DNA of 64,000 nt from Pseudomonas khorasanensis (GTDB lineage: Bacteria > Pseudomonadota > Gammaproteobacteria > Pseudomonadales > Pseudomonadaceae). The translations under genes were made by a program, and so were the position numbers. The notes beneath the pieces are model-generated. The model did not search any database. It had not been told where the DNA came from and was given only the letters and a program-made list of their open reading frames with translations. Shown in pieces: positions 37,131 to 47,003 of this stretch. The stretch is taken from assembly GCF_014268505.2 (NCBI RefSeq), contig NZ_JABWQP020000001.1, positions 248,001 through 312,000 on the forward strand. The letters run 5' to 3'. Position 1 is the stretch's first letter; every line of letters starts with the position of its first letter.

Positions 37131-37460
37131 TCAGTAATCATCCCCGCGATCGGTGATGTCTTTCTCGACCATCGGCGCGTCCGGGTCTTGTCCTTCGGGG
37201 AATTTGCCCTTCAGATTCCACGCGAACGCGATGATCTCGGCGATTGTGCGATAGAGCTCTTCGGGGATGCTGTCGCCCAGTTCCATTCGCGCCAACAACC
37301 GCACCAGTTCAGCGTTCTCGTAGATCGGCACTTCGTAATCGCGGGCGATGCGCAGGATTTCTTCGGCCAGTTCCTCGTCGCCCTTGGCGGTCAGGGTCGG
37401 GGCGTGGTTGCCGTCGTACTTGAGAACGATGGCCTGGCGTGGGGCAGTGGAATCGTTCAT
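37131..37460 (-). CDS. FlhB C-terminal-domain-like protein (FlhX/FhlB type)
   Basis: 109 residues corresponding to the part of FlhB that follows the NPTH cleavage site: compare AIVLKYDGNHAPTLTAKG here with AVALKYDSEKGGAPVLLAKG in FlhB. No membrane helices and no NPTH, so it resembles a pre-cleaved cytoplasmic fragment. FlhX-type proteins in other bacteria can stand in for the cleaved FlhB domain. ATGA overlap with the FliK-like gene upstream shows they are made together. Confidence 0.88.
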   Translation of the reverse strand: MNDSTAPRQAIVLKYDGNHAPTLTAKGDEELAEEILRIARDYEVPIYENAELVRLLARMELGDSIPEELYRTIAEIIAFAWNLKGKFPEGQDPDAPMVEKDITDRGDDY

Positions 37461-39031
37461 GCGGTTTCGTCGACCCAGCGGTGTTCGAGGCGGGTTTGGT
37501 TGCCTTGCGGCGGAGTGCCGAGGTGGCAGTCGAGGTCGCCGACGTTCAGTCCGGAATCGAGCAGGCGTTGGCGCAGGGCAAACAGATTGTTTTCGATCAG
37601 GTCAGCCGTGTATGGCCGTTCGGCCCACAGCTGACTCGACAGGCTGCCTGCGATCAATTGCGCCTGAATCTGCATCGGCCCGAGGGGTTCCAGATCAAAG
37701 GCCAGATCGACGCGCCACAGTTGCTGTTTCGGTTCGCGTTCATCACGGCGTTCATGGGGTTGCGGTTCTCGCTCCGGCGCCTCTTCGCGCTGGAACTTGA
37801 CCTGCAGCGGTACGATATCCTGCAAATTGCGCATAGGGATTTCCAGCTGCCAGGTGCTGAGCAAGCGACCATCGTCGGTGACGCCGGTCTGTTCCAGGCT
37901 CGACAGTTGATGGCTCTGCAGGCGCGACACCGCTGCAGCAGCGAGGCGCAGCAACTGTTCGAGGTCACCTTCGCCTTCCAGATTTGCGAGCAGGCGCTCG
38001 GGCAGCGGGAAGCTGCTCGGCACGGGTTTCGCGCTGACTTGGCCAAGGGTGCCGAGCGCATTACGGACGAAGCTCGGCAGCGCCTGCGCCAATGTGTTTG
38101 CAGCAATGATCGCGTTGAAATTGGTATTGCTCGGCAGGCCCGGGGTCAGTTGCGCGATCAGTTTGAGCAGATCGGCTTTCATGTCCGGGGCTAGCGTCGG
38201 GTTTTGTCCGGTCAGCAATTTGGCTTCCAGAAACGCGCCGCTGTTGGCCAGGGCCAGCGCCACGCCTTTGGCGGTGCTCATTTGCTGCACGTCCGGCAGG
38301 CTGGCGAGCAGCTTGTCGACCACCGCGCGCAAATTGGCCGAGGTTTGATCGGTAGCCGGCGGCAGGTTCTGCAGGGTTTTCAGCAGACCTTCGAGCGAGG
38401 CCTGCCGACTTTGCTGGCCGAGTAGTTGCTGACTCACGGCCAGTTGTTCCTGGCGGCTGCTCAGCGGCACGAATTTGAGGGTTTGCGAGTCCTGCACCTG
38501 CGCCGACAGCAGTGTGCCGATGCGCAGCGGTTGCGGGCTGTCAACGGTCAAGGTGCTGCCGCTCAACGCAGTGTTGAGCAGGGTGACCATCGAGCGAAAA
38601 ACCGCCGCTTGCCCCGGCGTTTGCGGCAGGGCCTGCGAGGTCAGTACTTTGCCTTGCACCAGCGTGCCCGCCGGCAGTTGCGCGGTATCGATGCGGGTGA
38701 GGGTGGCGACACTGCTGGCGATCGCTTGCTGCACGGTGATCGCCAGATTGCCGGCAGACGGCTGGGTAATCGCCAGATTCGTGCCCTGTGGCAGCGGCAG
38801 ATTGCTGCTGGCCTGCACGGTGGTCTGGCGGCCGCTGTCGAGAGTCACCTTCAATAGCAATTCAAAGGTCTGATCCGCCTGTTTGAGCGACAACACCTCG
38901 GCCTTGGCGCTTTGCCCGGCGCCAATCAAACCCTCGACCGGCGTCAGCAGCTTGAGCAATTCGCCCATTTGCGGGCGAGCGCTCGCCGGCACGGTGGGCG
39001 GCAGCGGGAGGATGTTCATTTCGCCTGTCAT
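37457..39031 (-). CDS. FliK-like hook-length control protein
   Basis: 524 residues. A long Gln/Leu/Ala/Thr-rich region (for example QLPAGTLVQGKVLTSQAL) is followed by a C-terminal Flg_hook-type domain (LEPLGPMQIQAQLIAG, then LRQRLLDSGLNVGDLDCHLG). It is a paralogue of FliK at 12136-13503 and overlaps the small FlhB-like gene. The ATG giving MTGEMNIL was chosen over a TTG four codons upstream. Role unclear: export specificity is the natural guess. Confidence 0.85.
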   Translation of the reverse strand: MTGEMNILPLPPTVPASARPQMGELLKLLTPVEGLIGAGQSAKAEVLSLKQADQTFELLLKVTLDSGRQTTVQASSNLPLPQGTNLAITQPSAGNLAITVQQAIASSVATLTRIDTAQLPAGTLVQGKVLTSQALPQTPGQAAVFRSMVTLLNTALSGSTLTVDSPQPLRIGTLLSAQVQDSQTLKFVPLSSRQEQLAVSQQLLGQQSRQASLEGLLKTLQNLPPATDQTSANLRAVVDKLLASLPDVQQMSTAKGVALALANSGAFLEAKLLTGQNPTLAPDMKADLLKLIAQLTPGLPSNTNFNAIIAANTLAQALPSFVRNALGTLGQVSAKPVPSSFPLPERLLANLEGEGDLEQLLRLAAAAVSRLQSHQLSSLEQTGVTDDGRLLSTWQLEIPMRNLQDIVPLQVKFQREEAPEREPQPHERRDEREPKQQLWRVDLAFDLEPLGPMQIQAQLIAGSLSSQLWAERPYTADLIENNLFALRQRLLDSGLNVGDLDCHLGTPPQGNQTRLEHRWVDETA

Positions 39032-39061
39032 ACGCGGACACAACCTGAGGAAATTGCACTC

Positions 39062-39088
39062 TTGAGAGTAAGGCCCGGCATGTATAAT
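39062..39088 (+). promoter_or_regulatory. Possible sigma-70 promoter for the ccm operon
   Basis: TTGAGA and TATAAT separated by 15 bp, about 140 bp before ccmA, in the divergent gap with the FliK-like gene. The -10 is perfect but the spacing is short, so this is a moderate call. Confidence 0.5.
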
Positions 39089-39228
39089 GCCGCGCGTCTT
39101 GCGCTTCGTTCAAAAAACATAGCAATTGTTTGATCCAGCTCGCCAGATCGGGCGATCAAAGCATCTATGCTGCATCTCTTTAACGGCCGCGTCAGAGCCG
39201 ACTTGAACCGTATAAGGCCCGTGATCCC

Positions 39229-39864
39229 TTGACCAGTCCTGTCCTGCAAACCGTTGCCCTGGCGTGTGAACGCGACCTCAGGCTGCTCTTCGAAAACCTC
39301 GAATTGCGCCTGGCCAGTGGCGACATGGTGCAGATCAGCGGTCCCAACGGCAGCGGTAAAACCAGTCTTTTACGTCTGCTGGCCGGATTGATGCAACCCA
39401 CCGATGGCCAGGTGCTGCTCAACGGTCAGCCTTTGGCCGGGCAACGCAGCGGACTTGCCCGCAATCTGTTGTGGATCGGCCATGCCGCCGGGATCAAGGA
39501 TCTGCTGACCCCGGAAGAAAACCTCTCATGGCTCTGCGCCCTGCATCAGCCCGCCGAACGCGACGCGATCTGGGAAGCGCTGGCAGCAGTAGGATTGCGC
39601 GGATTCGAAGACGTTCCCTGCCACAGTCTTTCCGCCGGTCAACAGCGTCGCGTGGCACTGGCGCGGTTGTACCTGGACAGTCCGCCGTTGTGGATCCTTG
39701 ATGAGCCGTTCACCGCGCTCGACAAGCAGGGCGTGGCACAACTCGAAGAACATCTGGCCGGCCACTGCGAGCGCGGCGGTCTGGTGGTGCTGACCACGCA
39801 CCATACGCTGACCCGGATGCCGGCCGGTTATCGCGACATCGATCTGGGGAAATGGGCGGTATGA
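39229..39864 (+). CDS. ccmA: Heme exporter ATPase CcmA
   Basis: ATP-binding subunit of the CcmABCD complex that releases holo-CcmE. 211 residues; Walker [10 protein letters not shown], signature LSAGQQRR and Walker [13 protein letters not shown]. The TTG start sits after AAGG; no better in-frame ATG precedes the Walker A region. ATGA overlap with ccmB. Confidence 0.95.
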   Translation: MTSPVLQTVALACERDLRLLFENLELRLASGDMVQISGPNGSGKTSLLRLLAGLMQPTDGQVLLNGQPLAGQRSGLARNLLWIGHAAGIKDLLTPEENLSWLCALHQPAERDAIWEALAAVGLRGFEDVPCHSLSAGQQRRVALARLYLDSPPLWILDEPFTALDKQGVAQLEEHLAGHCERGGLVVLTTHHTLTRMPAGYRDIDLGKWAV

Positions 39865-40529
39865 GTGTGTTCGGCCTGCTGCTTGCCCGCGAATCGCGTC
39901 TGCTGTTCCGCCGCCCGGCGGAGCTGGCCAATCCGCTGATTTTCTTTGCCATCGTCATTGCGCTGTTCCCGCTGGCCGTCGGCCCGGAAACTCAAGTCTT
40001 GCAAAACCTGTCCCCGGGGTTAGTCTGGGTGGCGGCATTGCTGTCGGTCCTGCTTTCATTGGACGGATTGTTTCGCAGTGATTTCGAAGATGGCTCGCTG
40101 GAGCAGTGGGTCCTTTCGTCGCACCCGCTGCCTCTTCTGGTCCTGGCCAAGGTGCTGGCACACTGGCTTTTCTCAGGTCTGGCGCTGGTGTTGCTGTCGC
40201 CCTTGCTGGCGTTGATGCTCGGTCTGCCCGTCGCGTGTCTGCCGGTGTTGCTGTTGTCGTTGCTGCTGGGCACGCCGGTGCTGAGTTTGCTCGGCGCAGT
40301 GGGCGCGGCGCTGACGGTCGGTCTGAAACGCGGTGGCCTGTTGCTGGCGCTGCTGATTCTGCCGTTGTACATCCCGGTGTTGATCCTCGGCAGCGGCGCG
40401 TTGCAAGCGGCGTTGCAGGGCATGCCGGCGACCGGATACCTGTTGTGGATGGCCAGCCTGACAGCGTTGGCGATCACCCTGACACCCTTTGCAATAGCCG
40501 CTGGCCTGAAGATCAGCGTCGGCGAATAA
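39861..40529 (+). CDS. ccmB: Heme exporter permease CcmB
   Basis: Membrane subunit of CcmABCD. 222 residues with six hydrophobic helices and the usual [20 protein letters not shown] cytoplasmic loop. The ATG overlapping the ccmA stop was chosen over one three codons upstream. A hairpin TGGTCAA/TTGACCA follows its stop within the 97-bp gap to ccmC. Confidence 0.95.
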   Translation: MSVFGLLLARESRLLFRRPAELANPLIFFAIVIALFPLAVGPETQVLQNLSPGLVWVAALLSVLLSLDGLFRSDFEDGSLEQWVLSSHPLPLLVLAKVLAHWLFSGLALVLLSPLLALMLGLPVACLPVLLLSLLLGTPVLSLLGAVGAALTVGLKRGGLLLALLILPLYIPVLILGSGALQAALQGMPATGYLLWMASLTALAITLTPFAIAAGLKISVGE

Positions 40530-40626
40530 TAATGAGGCCTGGTCAAAAATTGACCACTTCTTTCAGAAGAAAGGCATGACCCTTTGCCAGCTCGCGATGA
40601 TGAGCGGCAACCGTGATGGAAACAGT

Positions 40627-41382
40627 ATGAACTGGACCTGGTTTCACAAGCTCGGCTCGCCCAAGTGGTTCTACGGCATCAGCGGCAGGTTTCTGCCGTG
40701 GTTGAGCCTGGCTGCGTTGCTGCTGATCGGTGTCGGCATCGTTTGGGGCCTGGCATTTGCGCCGCCGGATTATCAGCAAGGCAACAGCTTTCGCATCATC
40801 TACATCCACGTTCCCGCCGCGATGCTCGCTCAGTCGATCTACGTGATGCTGGCCGTGTGCGGCGTGGTCGGTCTGGTATGGAAGATGAAACTGGCCGATG
40901 TCGCCCTGCAATGCGCCGCGCCGATCGGCGCGTGGATGACCGCCGTGGCGCTGGTCACCGGGGCGATCTGGGGCAAACCGACCTGGGGTTCGTGGTGGGT
41001 CTGGGATGCGCGCCTGACCTCAATGCTGATTCTGCTGTTTTTGTATTTCGGCCTGATCGCGCTGGGTAACGCCATCAGCAACCGCGACAGCGCCGCCAAG
41101 GCCTGCGCGGTGCTGGCCATCGTCGGTGTGATCAACATTCCGATCATCAAGTATTCGGTGGAGTGGTGGAACACGCTGCATCAGGGCGCGACCTTCACCC
41201 TCACGGAAAAACCGGCGATGCCTGCAGAAATGTGGCTGCCGCTGTTGCTGACGGTGTTGGGTTTCTATTGCTTCTTTGGCGCTGTGCTGTTGCTGCGCAT
41301 GCGCCTTGAAGTGCTCAAGCGCGAAGCCCGTGCCAGTTGGGTCAAGGCCGAAGTGCAGCAGAGTCTGGAGGCGGCGCGATGA
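40627..41382 (+). CDS. ccmC: Heme handling protein CcmC
   Basis: Presents heme to CcmE. 251 residues, six membrane helices and the tryptophan-rich WWD domain ([18 protein letters not shown]) flanked by the conserved His residues (IYIHVPAAM and the later WNTLHQGA). The ATG giving MNWTWFHKL was preferred to an upstream start. ATGA overlap with ccmD. Confidence 0.96.
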   Translation: MNWTWFHKLGSPKWFYGISGRFLPWLSLAALLLIGVGIVWGLAFAPPDYQQGNSFRIIYIHVPAAMLAQSIYVMLAVCGVVGLVWKMKLADVALQCAAPIGAWMTAVALVTGAIWGKPTWGSWWVWDARLTSMLILLFLYFGLIALGNAISNRDSAAKACAVLAIVGVINIPIIKYSVEWWNTLHQGATFTLTEKPAMPAEMWLPLLLTVLGFYCFFGAVLLLRMRLEVLKREARASWVKAEVQQSLEAAR

Positions 41383-41555
41383 GTTTTGCTTCATTCGGCG
41401 ACTTCCTCGCCATGGGCCATCACGGCCTGTATGTCTGGTCGGCCTACGGCATCTGCCTGGCGGTGCTGGCCCTCAACGTGGTGGCGCCGATTGCGGCCCG
41501 CAAGCGTTATCTGCAACAAGAGGCGCGTCGTCTGCGCCGGGAGAACGGCAAGTGA
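41379..41555 (+). CDS. ccmD: Small heme exporter subunit CcmD
   Basis: 58-residue single-helix protein needed for release of holo-CcmE from CcmABC. The family pattern [20 protein letters not shown] is followed by a basic tail ([18 protein letters not shown]). Overlaps ccmC and ccmE by ATGA and GTGA junctions. Confidence 0.95.
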   Translation: MSFASFGDFLAMGHHGLYVWSAYGICLAVLALNVVAPIAARKRYLQQEARRLRRENGK

Positions 41556-42007
41556 ATCCGCTGCGCAAAAAACGTCTGATCATCATCCTGGCGATTCTGG
41601 TCGGGGTGGGCGCTGCCGTCGGCCTGGCCCTGAGCGCGTTGCAGGAAAACATCAACCTGTTTTACACGCCGACCCAGATCGCCAACGGCGAAGCGCCGCA
41701 AGACACGCGCATTCGCGCAGGCGGCATGGTCGAGGCCGGTTCGCTGCAGCGTTCCCCGGATTCGCTGGACGTGAAATTCGTCGTCACCGATTTCAAAAAA
41801 TCCGTAACCATCGCCTACCGCGGCATCCTCCCGGATCTGTTCCGCGAAGGGCAGGGCATCGTTGCCCTCGGCAAGCTCAACGCAGACGGCGTGGTCGTGG
41901 CTGATGAAGTGCTGGCCAAGCATGACGAGAAGTACATGCCGCCGGAAGTGACCAAAGCGCTGAAAGACAGCGGTCAATCCGCGCCAACGCCTGTGAAGGA
42001 GGGTTGA
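41552..42007 (+). CDS. ccmE: Periplasmic heme chaperone CcmE
   Basis: Carries heme covalently on a histidine and passes it to CcmF. 151 residues with an N-terminal anchor ([19 protein letters not shown]), an OB-fold and the heme-attaching His124 in [10 protein letters not shown]. The GTG start overlaps the ccmD stop. ccmF begins 3 bp later. Confidence 0.96.
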   Translation: MNPLRKKRLIIILAILVGVGAAVGLALSALQENINLFYTPTQIANGEAPQDTRIRAGGMVEAGSLQRSPDSLDVKFVVTDFKKSVTIAYRGILPDLFREGQGIVALGKLNADGVVVADEVLAKHDEKYMPPEVTKALKDSGQSAPTPVKEG

Positions 42008-42010
42008 TCG

Positions 42011-44002
42011 ATGGCTTCCGCATTGTATGTTCCTGAGTTGGGCCATCTGGCGATGATTCTGGCGCTGTGTTTCGCGCTGGTTCAATCCGTGGTGCCGATG
42101 CTCGGCGCCTGGCGCGGCGACCGTTTATGGATGAGCCTGGCGCAACCGGCGGCGTGGGGCCAGTTTGCCTTTCTGCTGTTCGCCTTTGGCTGCCTGACCT
42201 ACGCGTTCATGGCCGACGACTTTTCTGTCGCCTACGTGGCGATGAACTCCAACAGCGCGCTGCCGTGGTACTACAAGTTCAGTGCCGTGTGGGGAGCGCA
42301 CGAAGGTTCGTTGCTGTTGTGGGCGCTGATCCTCGGTGGCTGGACCTTCGCCGTGTCGGTGTTCTCGCGCCAGTTACCGCAAGTCATGCTCGCGCGCGTA
42401 CTGGCGGTGATGGGCATGATCAGCACCGGTTTCCTGCTGTTCCTGATCCTTACCTCGAATCCGTTCTCGCGCATCCTGCCGCAGATTCCGGCCGACGGCC
42501 GCGACCTCAATCCACTGCTGCAGGACATCGGCCTGATCGTGCATCCGCCGATGCTGTACATGGGTTACGTCGGCTTCTCCGTGGCGTTCGCTTTCGCGAT
42601 CGCCGCGCTGCTCGGCGGTCGGCTTGATGCGGCCTGGGCGCGCTGGTCGCGGCCGTGGACCATCGTCGCCTGGGCCTTCCTCGGCATCGGCATCACCCTC
42701 GGTTCGTGGTGGGCGTATTACGAACTCGGCTGGGGCGGCTGGTGGTTCTGGGATCCGGTGGAAAACGCCTCGTTCATGCCTTGGCTGGTCGGCACTGCGC
42801 TGATCCACTCGCTGGCCGTCACCGAAAAACGGGGTGTGTTCAAGAGCTGGACGGTCTTGCTGGCGATTGCCGCATTCTCGCTGAGCCTGCTCGGCACTTT
42901 CCTCGTACGCTCGGGCGTGCTGACGTCGGTGCACGCGTTTGCCTCGGATCCCGAGCGCGGCGTGTTCATTCTGATTTTCCTGCTGTTCGTGGTTGGCGGT
43001 TCGCTGACGCTGTTTGCCCTGCGCGCGCCGGTGGTCAAGAGTCAGGTCGGCTTCAACCTCTGGTCACGGGAAACCCTGCTGCTGGGCAACAACCTGGTAT
43101 TGGTCGTCGCCGCCTCGATGATCCTCCTCGGCACCCTGTATCCGCTGATCCTCGATGCGATCAGCGGCGCCAAGCTGTCCGTCGGCCCGCCGTACTTCAA
43201 TGCGCTGTTCATTCCGCTGATGGCGCTGTTGATGATGGTGATGGCGGTCGGCGTGATCGTGCGCTGGAAGGACACCCCGGTGAAATGGCTGGCGAGCATG
43301 CTCACGCCCGTCTTGTTGGGCAGCGTCGCATTCGCGGTGGTCGCCGGCGTGGCTTACGGCGATTTCAACTGGGCGGTGATCGCGACTTTCCTGCTTGCCG
43401 CGTGGGTGTTGCTCGCGGGCGTTCGCGACCTGTTCGACAAGACCCGCCACAAAGGCCTGATCAAAGGCTTGCCGACGCTGACCCGCAGCTACTGGGGCAT
43501 GCAGATCGCTCACCTCGGCATCGCCGTGTGCGCGCTGGGCGTGGTGTTATCGAGCCAGAACAGTGCCGAACGTGACTTGCGCCTGGCACCGGGCGAGTCG
43601 ATGGACCTGGGCGGATATCAGTTTGTCTTCGAAGGCGCCAGGCACTTCGAGGGGCCGAATTTCACCTCGGACAAAGGCACCATTCGGGTGATTCGCGACG
43701 GCAAGGAAATCAGCGTCCTGCACCCGGAAAAACGTCTGTACACCGTGCAGAACTCAGTGATGACCGAGGCCGGCATCGACGCAGGTTTTACCCGCGATCT
43801 TTACGTGGCTCTCGGCGAGCCGCTGGAAAACGGCGCGTGGGCGGTGCGTGTGCACGTCAAACCGTTCGTGCGCTGGATCTGGTTCGGTGGCTTGCTCACC
43901 GGGTTCGGTGGTTTGCTGGCAGCGCTGGACCGGCGTTATCGGGTCAAAGTTAAATCCAAGGTGCGTGAAGCACTGGGTATGCCTGCACCGGGAGTTAATT
44001 GA
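42011..44002 (+). CDS. ccmF: Cytochrome c heme lyase subunit CcmF
   Basis: Large membrane protein that ligates heme to apocytochrome c. 663 residues with about 14 helices and the WWD signature GWGGWWFWDPVENASFMPWL. The conserved periplasmic histidines lie in IVHPPMLYMGYVG and the later segments. Overlaps dsbE by one base. Confidence 0.97.
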   Translation: MASALYVPELGHLAMILALCFALVQSVVPMLGAWRGDRLWMSLAQPAAWGQFAFLLFAFGCLTYAFMADDFSVAYVAMNSNSALPWYYKFSAVWGAHEGSLLLWALILGGWTFAVSVFSRQLPQVMLARVLAVMGMISTGFLLFLILTSNPFSRILPQIPADGRDLNPLLQDIGLIVHPPMLYMGYVGFSVAFAFAIAALLGGRLDAAWARWSRPWTIVAWAFLGIGITLGSWWAYYELGWGGWWFWDPVENASFMPWLVGTALIHSLAVTEKRGVFKSWTVLLAIAAFSLSLLGTFLVRSGVLTSVHAFASDPERGVFILIFLLFVVGGSLTLFALRAPVVKSQVGFNLWSRETLLLGNNLVLVVAASMILLGTLYPLILDAISGAKLSVGPPYFNALFIPLMALLMMVMAVGVIVRWKDTPVKWLASMLTPVLLGSVAFAVVAGVAYGDFNWAVIATFLLAAWVLLAGVRDLFDKTRHKGLIKGLPTLTRSYWGMQIAHLGIAVCALGVVLSSQNSAERDLRLAPGESMDLGGYQFVFEGARHFEGPNFTSDKGTIRVIRDGKEISVLHPEKRLYTVQNSVMTEAGIDAGFTRDLYVALGEPLENGAWAVRVHVKPFVRWIWFGGLLTGFGGLLAALDRRYRVKVKSKVREALGMPAPGVN

Positions 44003-44556
44003 TGAGTGTGAATGGTAAACGTTGGTTATTAGTCGCATTTATCGCTTTCGTGCTCGGATGTTTTGCCACGATAGTTGTTACGCAGTTGAAGAAGGGCGAT
44101 CCGAGTGAACTGCCGTCTGCGTTAATAGGAAAGCCATTCCCGGAGTTTTCCCTGCCAAATGTGCAGGGTGACAAGACGCTGACCAAAGCCGACATTCTCG
44201 GCAAACCAGCGCTGGTCAACGTTTGGGGCACATGGTGCATCTCCTGCCGGGTCGAGCACCCGGTGCTGAACAAACTGGCCGAGCGCGGTGTGGTGATCTA
44301 CGGCATCAACTACAAGGACGTCAACGCCGACGCCTTGAAGTGGCTCGCCGAATTTCATAATCCCTACGCGCTGGACATCCGTGACGACGAAGGCTCGCTG
44401 GGGCTCAACCTCGGCGTGTACGGCGCACCGGAAACGTTTTTCATCGACGCCAAAGGCATCATCCGCGACAAGTTCGTCGGCGTGATCGACGAGCAGGTCT
44501 GGCGCGAAAAGCTCGCGGCCAAGTATCAGGCGCTGGTCGATGAGGCCCAGCCATGA
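44002..44556 (+). CDS. dsbE: Thiol:disulfide oxidoreductase DsbE (CcmG)
   Basis: Membrane-anchored thioredoxin that reduces the CXXCH cysteines of apocytochrome c. 184 residues, N-terminal anchor (WLLVAFIAFVLGCFATIVV) and active site WCISC with Cys79 and Cys82. The ATG that overlaps the ccmF stop was chosen. ATGA overlap with ccmH. Confidence 0.96.
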   Translation: MSVNGKRWLLVAFIAFVLGCFATIVVTQLKKGDPSELPSALIGKPFPEFSLPNVQGDKTLTKADILGKPALVNVWGTWCISCRVEHPVLNKLAERGVVIYGINYKDVNADALKWLAEFHNPYALDIRDDEGSLGLNLGVYGAPETFFIDAKGIIRDKFVGVIDEQVWREKLAAKYQALVDEAQP

Positions 44557-45023
44557 AGCGCTTTGTCGCGGCCATTGTTCTGGGTTTGAGCCTGACCGGC
44601 GTGGCACATGCCGCGATCGACACGTATGAATTTGCCAAAGAGGGTGATCGGGAGCGTTTTCGTGAGCTGACCAAGGAACTGCGCTGCCCCAAGTGCCAGA
44701 ACCAGGATATCGCCGATTCCAACGCGCCGATCGCCGCCGACCTGCGCAAGGAGATTTTCCGCATGCTCGGCGAGGGCAAGGACAATCAGCAGATCATCGA
44801 CTTCATGGTCGATCGCTACGGTGATTTCGTCCGCTACAAACCGGCGCTGAACGGCAAGACTGCGCTGTTGTGGTTCGGCCCTGCCGGGCTGTTGCTCGGC
44901 GGTTTTGTGGTCATCGCAGTGATCGTCCGTCGGCGGCGCGGACAACGTGCCGAGACACCGTCATCGCTGTCCGCCGAAGAACGTCAGCGCCTCGACCAAC
45001 TGTTGGATAAACCCCAAGAATGA
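44553..45023 (+). CDS. ccmH: Cytochrome c maturation protein CcmH
   Basis: Part of the apocytochrome c reduction and ligation complex. 156 residues: signal peptide ([12 protein letters not shown]), active pair Cys45 and Cys48 in [11 protein letters not shown], and a C-terminal membrane helix ([20 protein letters not shown]). Overlaps dsbE and ccmI by four bases each. Confidence 0.96.
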   Translation: MKRFVAAIVLGLSLTGVAHAAIDTYEFAKEGDRERFRELTKELRCPKCQNQDIADSNAPIAADLRKEIFRMLGEGKDNQQIIDFMVDRYGDFVRYKPALNGKTALLWFGPAGLLLGGFVVIAVIVRRRRGQRAETPSSLSAEERQRLDQLLDKPQE

Positions 45024-46219
45024 TTGATTTCTGGCTTGCCGCAGGGCTGTTGCTTCTGGTCGCCCTGAGTTTTCTGTTGATCCCGGTGCTGCGTGAGCGG
45101 CGCGTGCAGCGTGAAGAAGATCGTACTGCCCTGAACGTCGCGCTGTATCAGGAGCGTGTTGCCGAGCTGCAAGCGCAGCAGGCCGAGGGCGTGCTCGATG
45201 CCGCGCAACTGGACAGCGGCCGCGCGGAAGCGGCGCGTGAACTGCTCGCCGATACCGAAGGCGTTGCGGCGCCGCGTGTATCGCGACTGGGCAAGCCGTT
45301 GCCGTTGTTGGCCGCGATCCTGGTGCCGGTGTTGGGCCTGGGCCTGTACCTGCATTTTGGTGCTGCCGACAAGGTCGAACTGACCCGCGAGTTCGCTCAG
45401 GCACCGCGCTCGATGGAAGAGATGACCCTGCGTCTGGAGCGTGCCGTTGCGGCGCAGCCGGATTCGGCTGAAGGCCTGTATTTCCTCGGTCGCACCTACA
45501 TGGCTCAGGAGCGTCCGGCAGAGGCGGCGAAGTTGTTCGAGCGCGCCGCCAACCTCTCTGGCCGCCAGCCCGAGCTGCTCGGCCAATGGGCGCAGGCGCA
45601 GTATTTTGCTGACGGTAAAAAATGGTCGGACAAGATTCAGGCACTGACTGATGAAGCGTTGAAGGCCGATCCGAAAGAAGTCACCAGCCTGGGCCTGCTC
45701 GGTATTGCCGCGTTCGAAGGCGAGCGTTATCAAGAAGCCATCGATTACTGGAATCGTCTACTTGCGCAATTGCCGGCGGACGACAAATCCCGCGAGGCGC
45801 TGCAGGGTGGCATCGCTCGCGCCGCCGAGAAGCTGCAAGCCAGTGGCGGAAAAGTTGCCCAGGCAATTGCGCCGAAATCCGCCGTGCTGAAAGTCAGCGT
45901 CAACCTCGCCAGCGAACTCAAAGGCAAGGTGCAACCGGGCGACAGCGTGTTCATTTTTGCCCGCGCTACATCTGGCCCGCCAGCCCCGCTGGCAGCCAGG
46001 CGCCTGACGGTGGCTGACTTGCCGGTGACCTTAGAACTGAGCGATGCGGACGCAATGATGCCGCAGTTGAAACTGTCCAACTTCCCTGAAGTCCAACTGG
46101 TGGCGCGCATTTCCCGAGCCGGTCAACCGACCGCCGGCGAATGGATCGGTCGCAGCGGCCCGTTGGCCAGCAGCACCACCGCGCCACAAACCTTGACCAT
46201 CGACAGCCCGGACAAATAA
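45020..46219 (+). CDS. ccmI: Apocytochrome c chaperone CcmI
   Basis: Holds the C-terminus of apocytochrome c. 399 residues: two membrane helices (N-terminal [19 protein letters not shown] and [20 protein letters not shown]), a cytoplasmic leucine-zipper-like loop between them, periplasmic TPR repeats ([20 protein letters not shown]) and a C-terminal beta domain. Last canonical gene of the ccm operon. Confidence 0.95.
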   Translation: MIDFWLAAGLLLLVALSFLLIPVLRERRVQREEDRTALNVALYQERVAELQAQQAEGVLDAAQLDSGRAEAARELLADTEGVAAPRVSRLGKPLPLLAAILVPVLGLGLYLHFGAADKVELTREFAQAPRSMEEMTLRLERAVAAQPDSAEGLYFLGRTYMAQERPAEAAKLFERAANLSGRQPELLGQWAQAQYFADGKKWSDKIQALTDEALKADPKEVTSLGLLGIAAFEGERYQEAIDYWNRLLAQLPADDKSREALQGGIARAAEKLQASGGKVAQAIAPKSAVLKVSVNLASELKGKVQPGDSVFIFARATSGPPAPLAARRLTVADLPVTLELSDADAMMPQLKLSNFPEVQLVARISRAGQPTAGEWIGRSGPLASSTTAPQTLTIDSPDK

Positions 46220-46243
46220 CCGGAACCACAGGAAAGCACCGCC

Positions 46244-46648
46244 ATGCACACCATCGCCCGTATCACAGTCCTCACACTGGCCCTGGGCTTGAGTGCATGT
46301 GCGGTGCAACGACCGGAACCGACGACCAATCTGCCCCCGATCCCGCCGTCCCAACCGGGCCCGACGCCGTCGACTTCGCCGACACCGGGCAAAAGCATCC
46401 CGGCCAAACCGGCAAAACCGGTTCCGCGTACTTCCGCCAGCTTCGCCCCGCCACCAGGCGGCAACAGTCACTGGGACCAGAAGCTCGGCGTCTACGTACT
46501 CGACGACCAGACCAACACTTTTTACCGCCAGCGCACCTACTACCGCTGGAACAACGGCTGGAGCCGCTCGGTCAGCCCCAACGGCCCGTGGGAAGACACC
46601 AACATCCACGGCGTCCCGCCGGGGCTGGGCAAGAAATTCGGGCAGTGA
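46244..46648 (+). CDS. Small Pro-rich lipoprotein
   Basis: Function unknown. 134 residues: signal with lipobox LSAC (lipidated Cys at residue 19), a Pro/Thr linker of about 50 residues (PPIPPSQPGPTPSTSPTPGK), and a compact Tyr/Trp-rich domain (YYRWNNGWSRSVSPNGPW). It starts 24 bp after ccmI and ends at a terminator, so it is probably co-transcribed with ccm, but a role there is not shown. Confidence 0.8.
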   Translation: MHTIARITVLTLALGLSACAVQRPEPTTNLPPIPPSQPGPTPSTSPTPGKSIPAKPAKPVPRTSASFAPPPGGNSHWDQKLGVYVLDDQTNTFYRQRTYYRWNNGWSRSVSPNGPWEDTNIHGVPPGLGKKFGQ

Positions 46649-46653
46649 ATGCG

Positions 46654-46683
46654 AACGGCGATCTTTGGATCGCCGTTTTTTTT
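46654..46683 (+). terminator. Terminator closing the ccm operon
   Basis: Perfect 10-bp stem AACGGCGATC / GATCGCCGTT with a 4-nt loop and a run of at least eight T. Confidence 0.93.
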
Positions 46684-46745
46684 CGATTTGATTCACGCTT
46701 TGTAAAACATCCAACCGTCACTCCACCCAATTCTATGCTTGAGTA

Positions 46746-46767
46746 AAGATAACTCTAGAGTTATCTT
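46746..46767. promoter_or_regulatory. 22-bp perfect palindrome, probable HicB operator
   Basis: Half-site AAGATAACTCT is followed directly by its reverse complement. It lies 23 bp before the hicA GTG. HicB proteins with a ribbon-helix-helix tail bind palindromes over their own promoter; this is the obvious site. Confidence 0.75.
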
Positions 46768-46790
46768 AAGGCCGAGGCAGGGAGCATTGG

Positions 46791-47003
46791 GTGCAAAGCA
46801 GGTTACTGATCAAGGAGATGGAGGAGGCCGGCTGGACGCTGGATCGGGTCACCGGCAGTCACCATCTCTTCACTCATCGTTACAACCCGAACACGATCGC
46901 CGTTCCGCATCCGAAAAAGGATTTACCGCTGGGGACGGTCAAGAGCATCAGGCGGCGTGCGGGGCTGTTCAGCCCACCGACCCGTCGTGAAGGAGATCCG
47001 TAA
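46791..47003 (+). CDS. hicA: HicA toxin (mRNA interferase)
   Basis: dsRBD-like ribonuclease toxin that cleaves mRNA until held by HicB. 70 residues with the catalytic histidine in VTGSHHLF (residues 20-27) and the PHPKKDLPLGTVKSI core. The GTG start follows GGGAG. One-base overlap with hicB. GC content and location after a terminator suggest a mobile accessory module. Confidence 0.92.
   Translation: MQSRLLIKEMEEAGWTLDRVTGSHHLFTHRYNPNTIAVPHPKKDLPLGTVKSIRRRAGLFSPPTRREGDP

Noticed and set aside
40540..40556. TGGTCAA-AAA-TTGACCA between ccmB and ccmC as a RutR-like operator
   Set aside because: The arms are in the opposite order to the RutR box and it lies inside an operon; more likely a mild mRNA hairpin.
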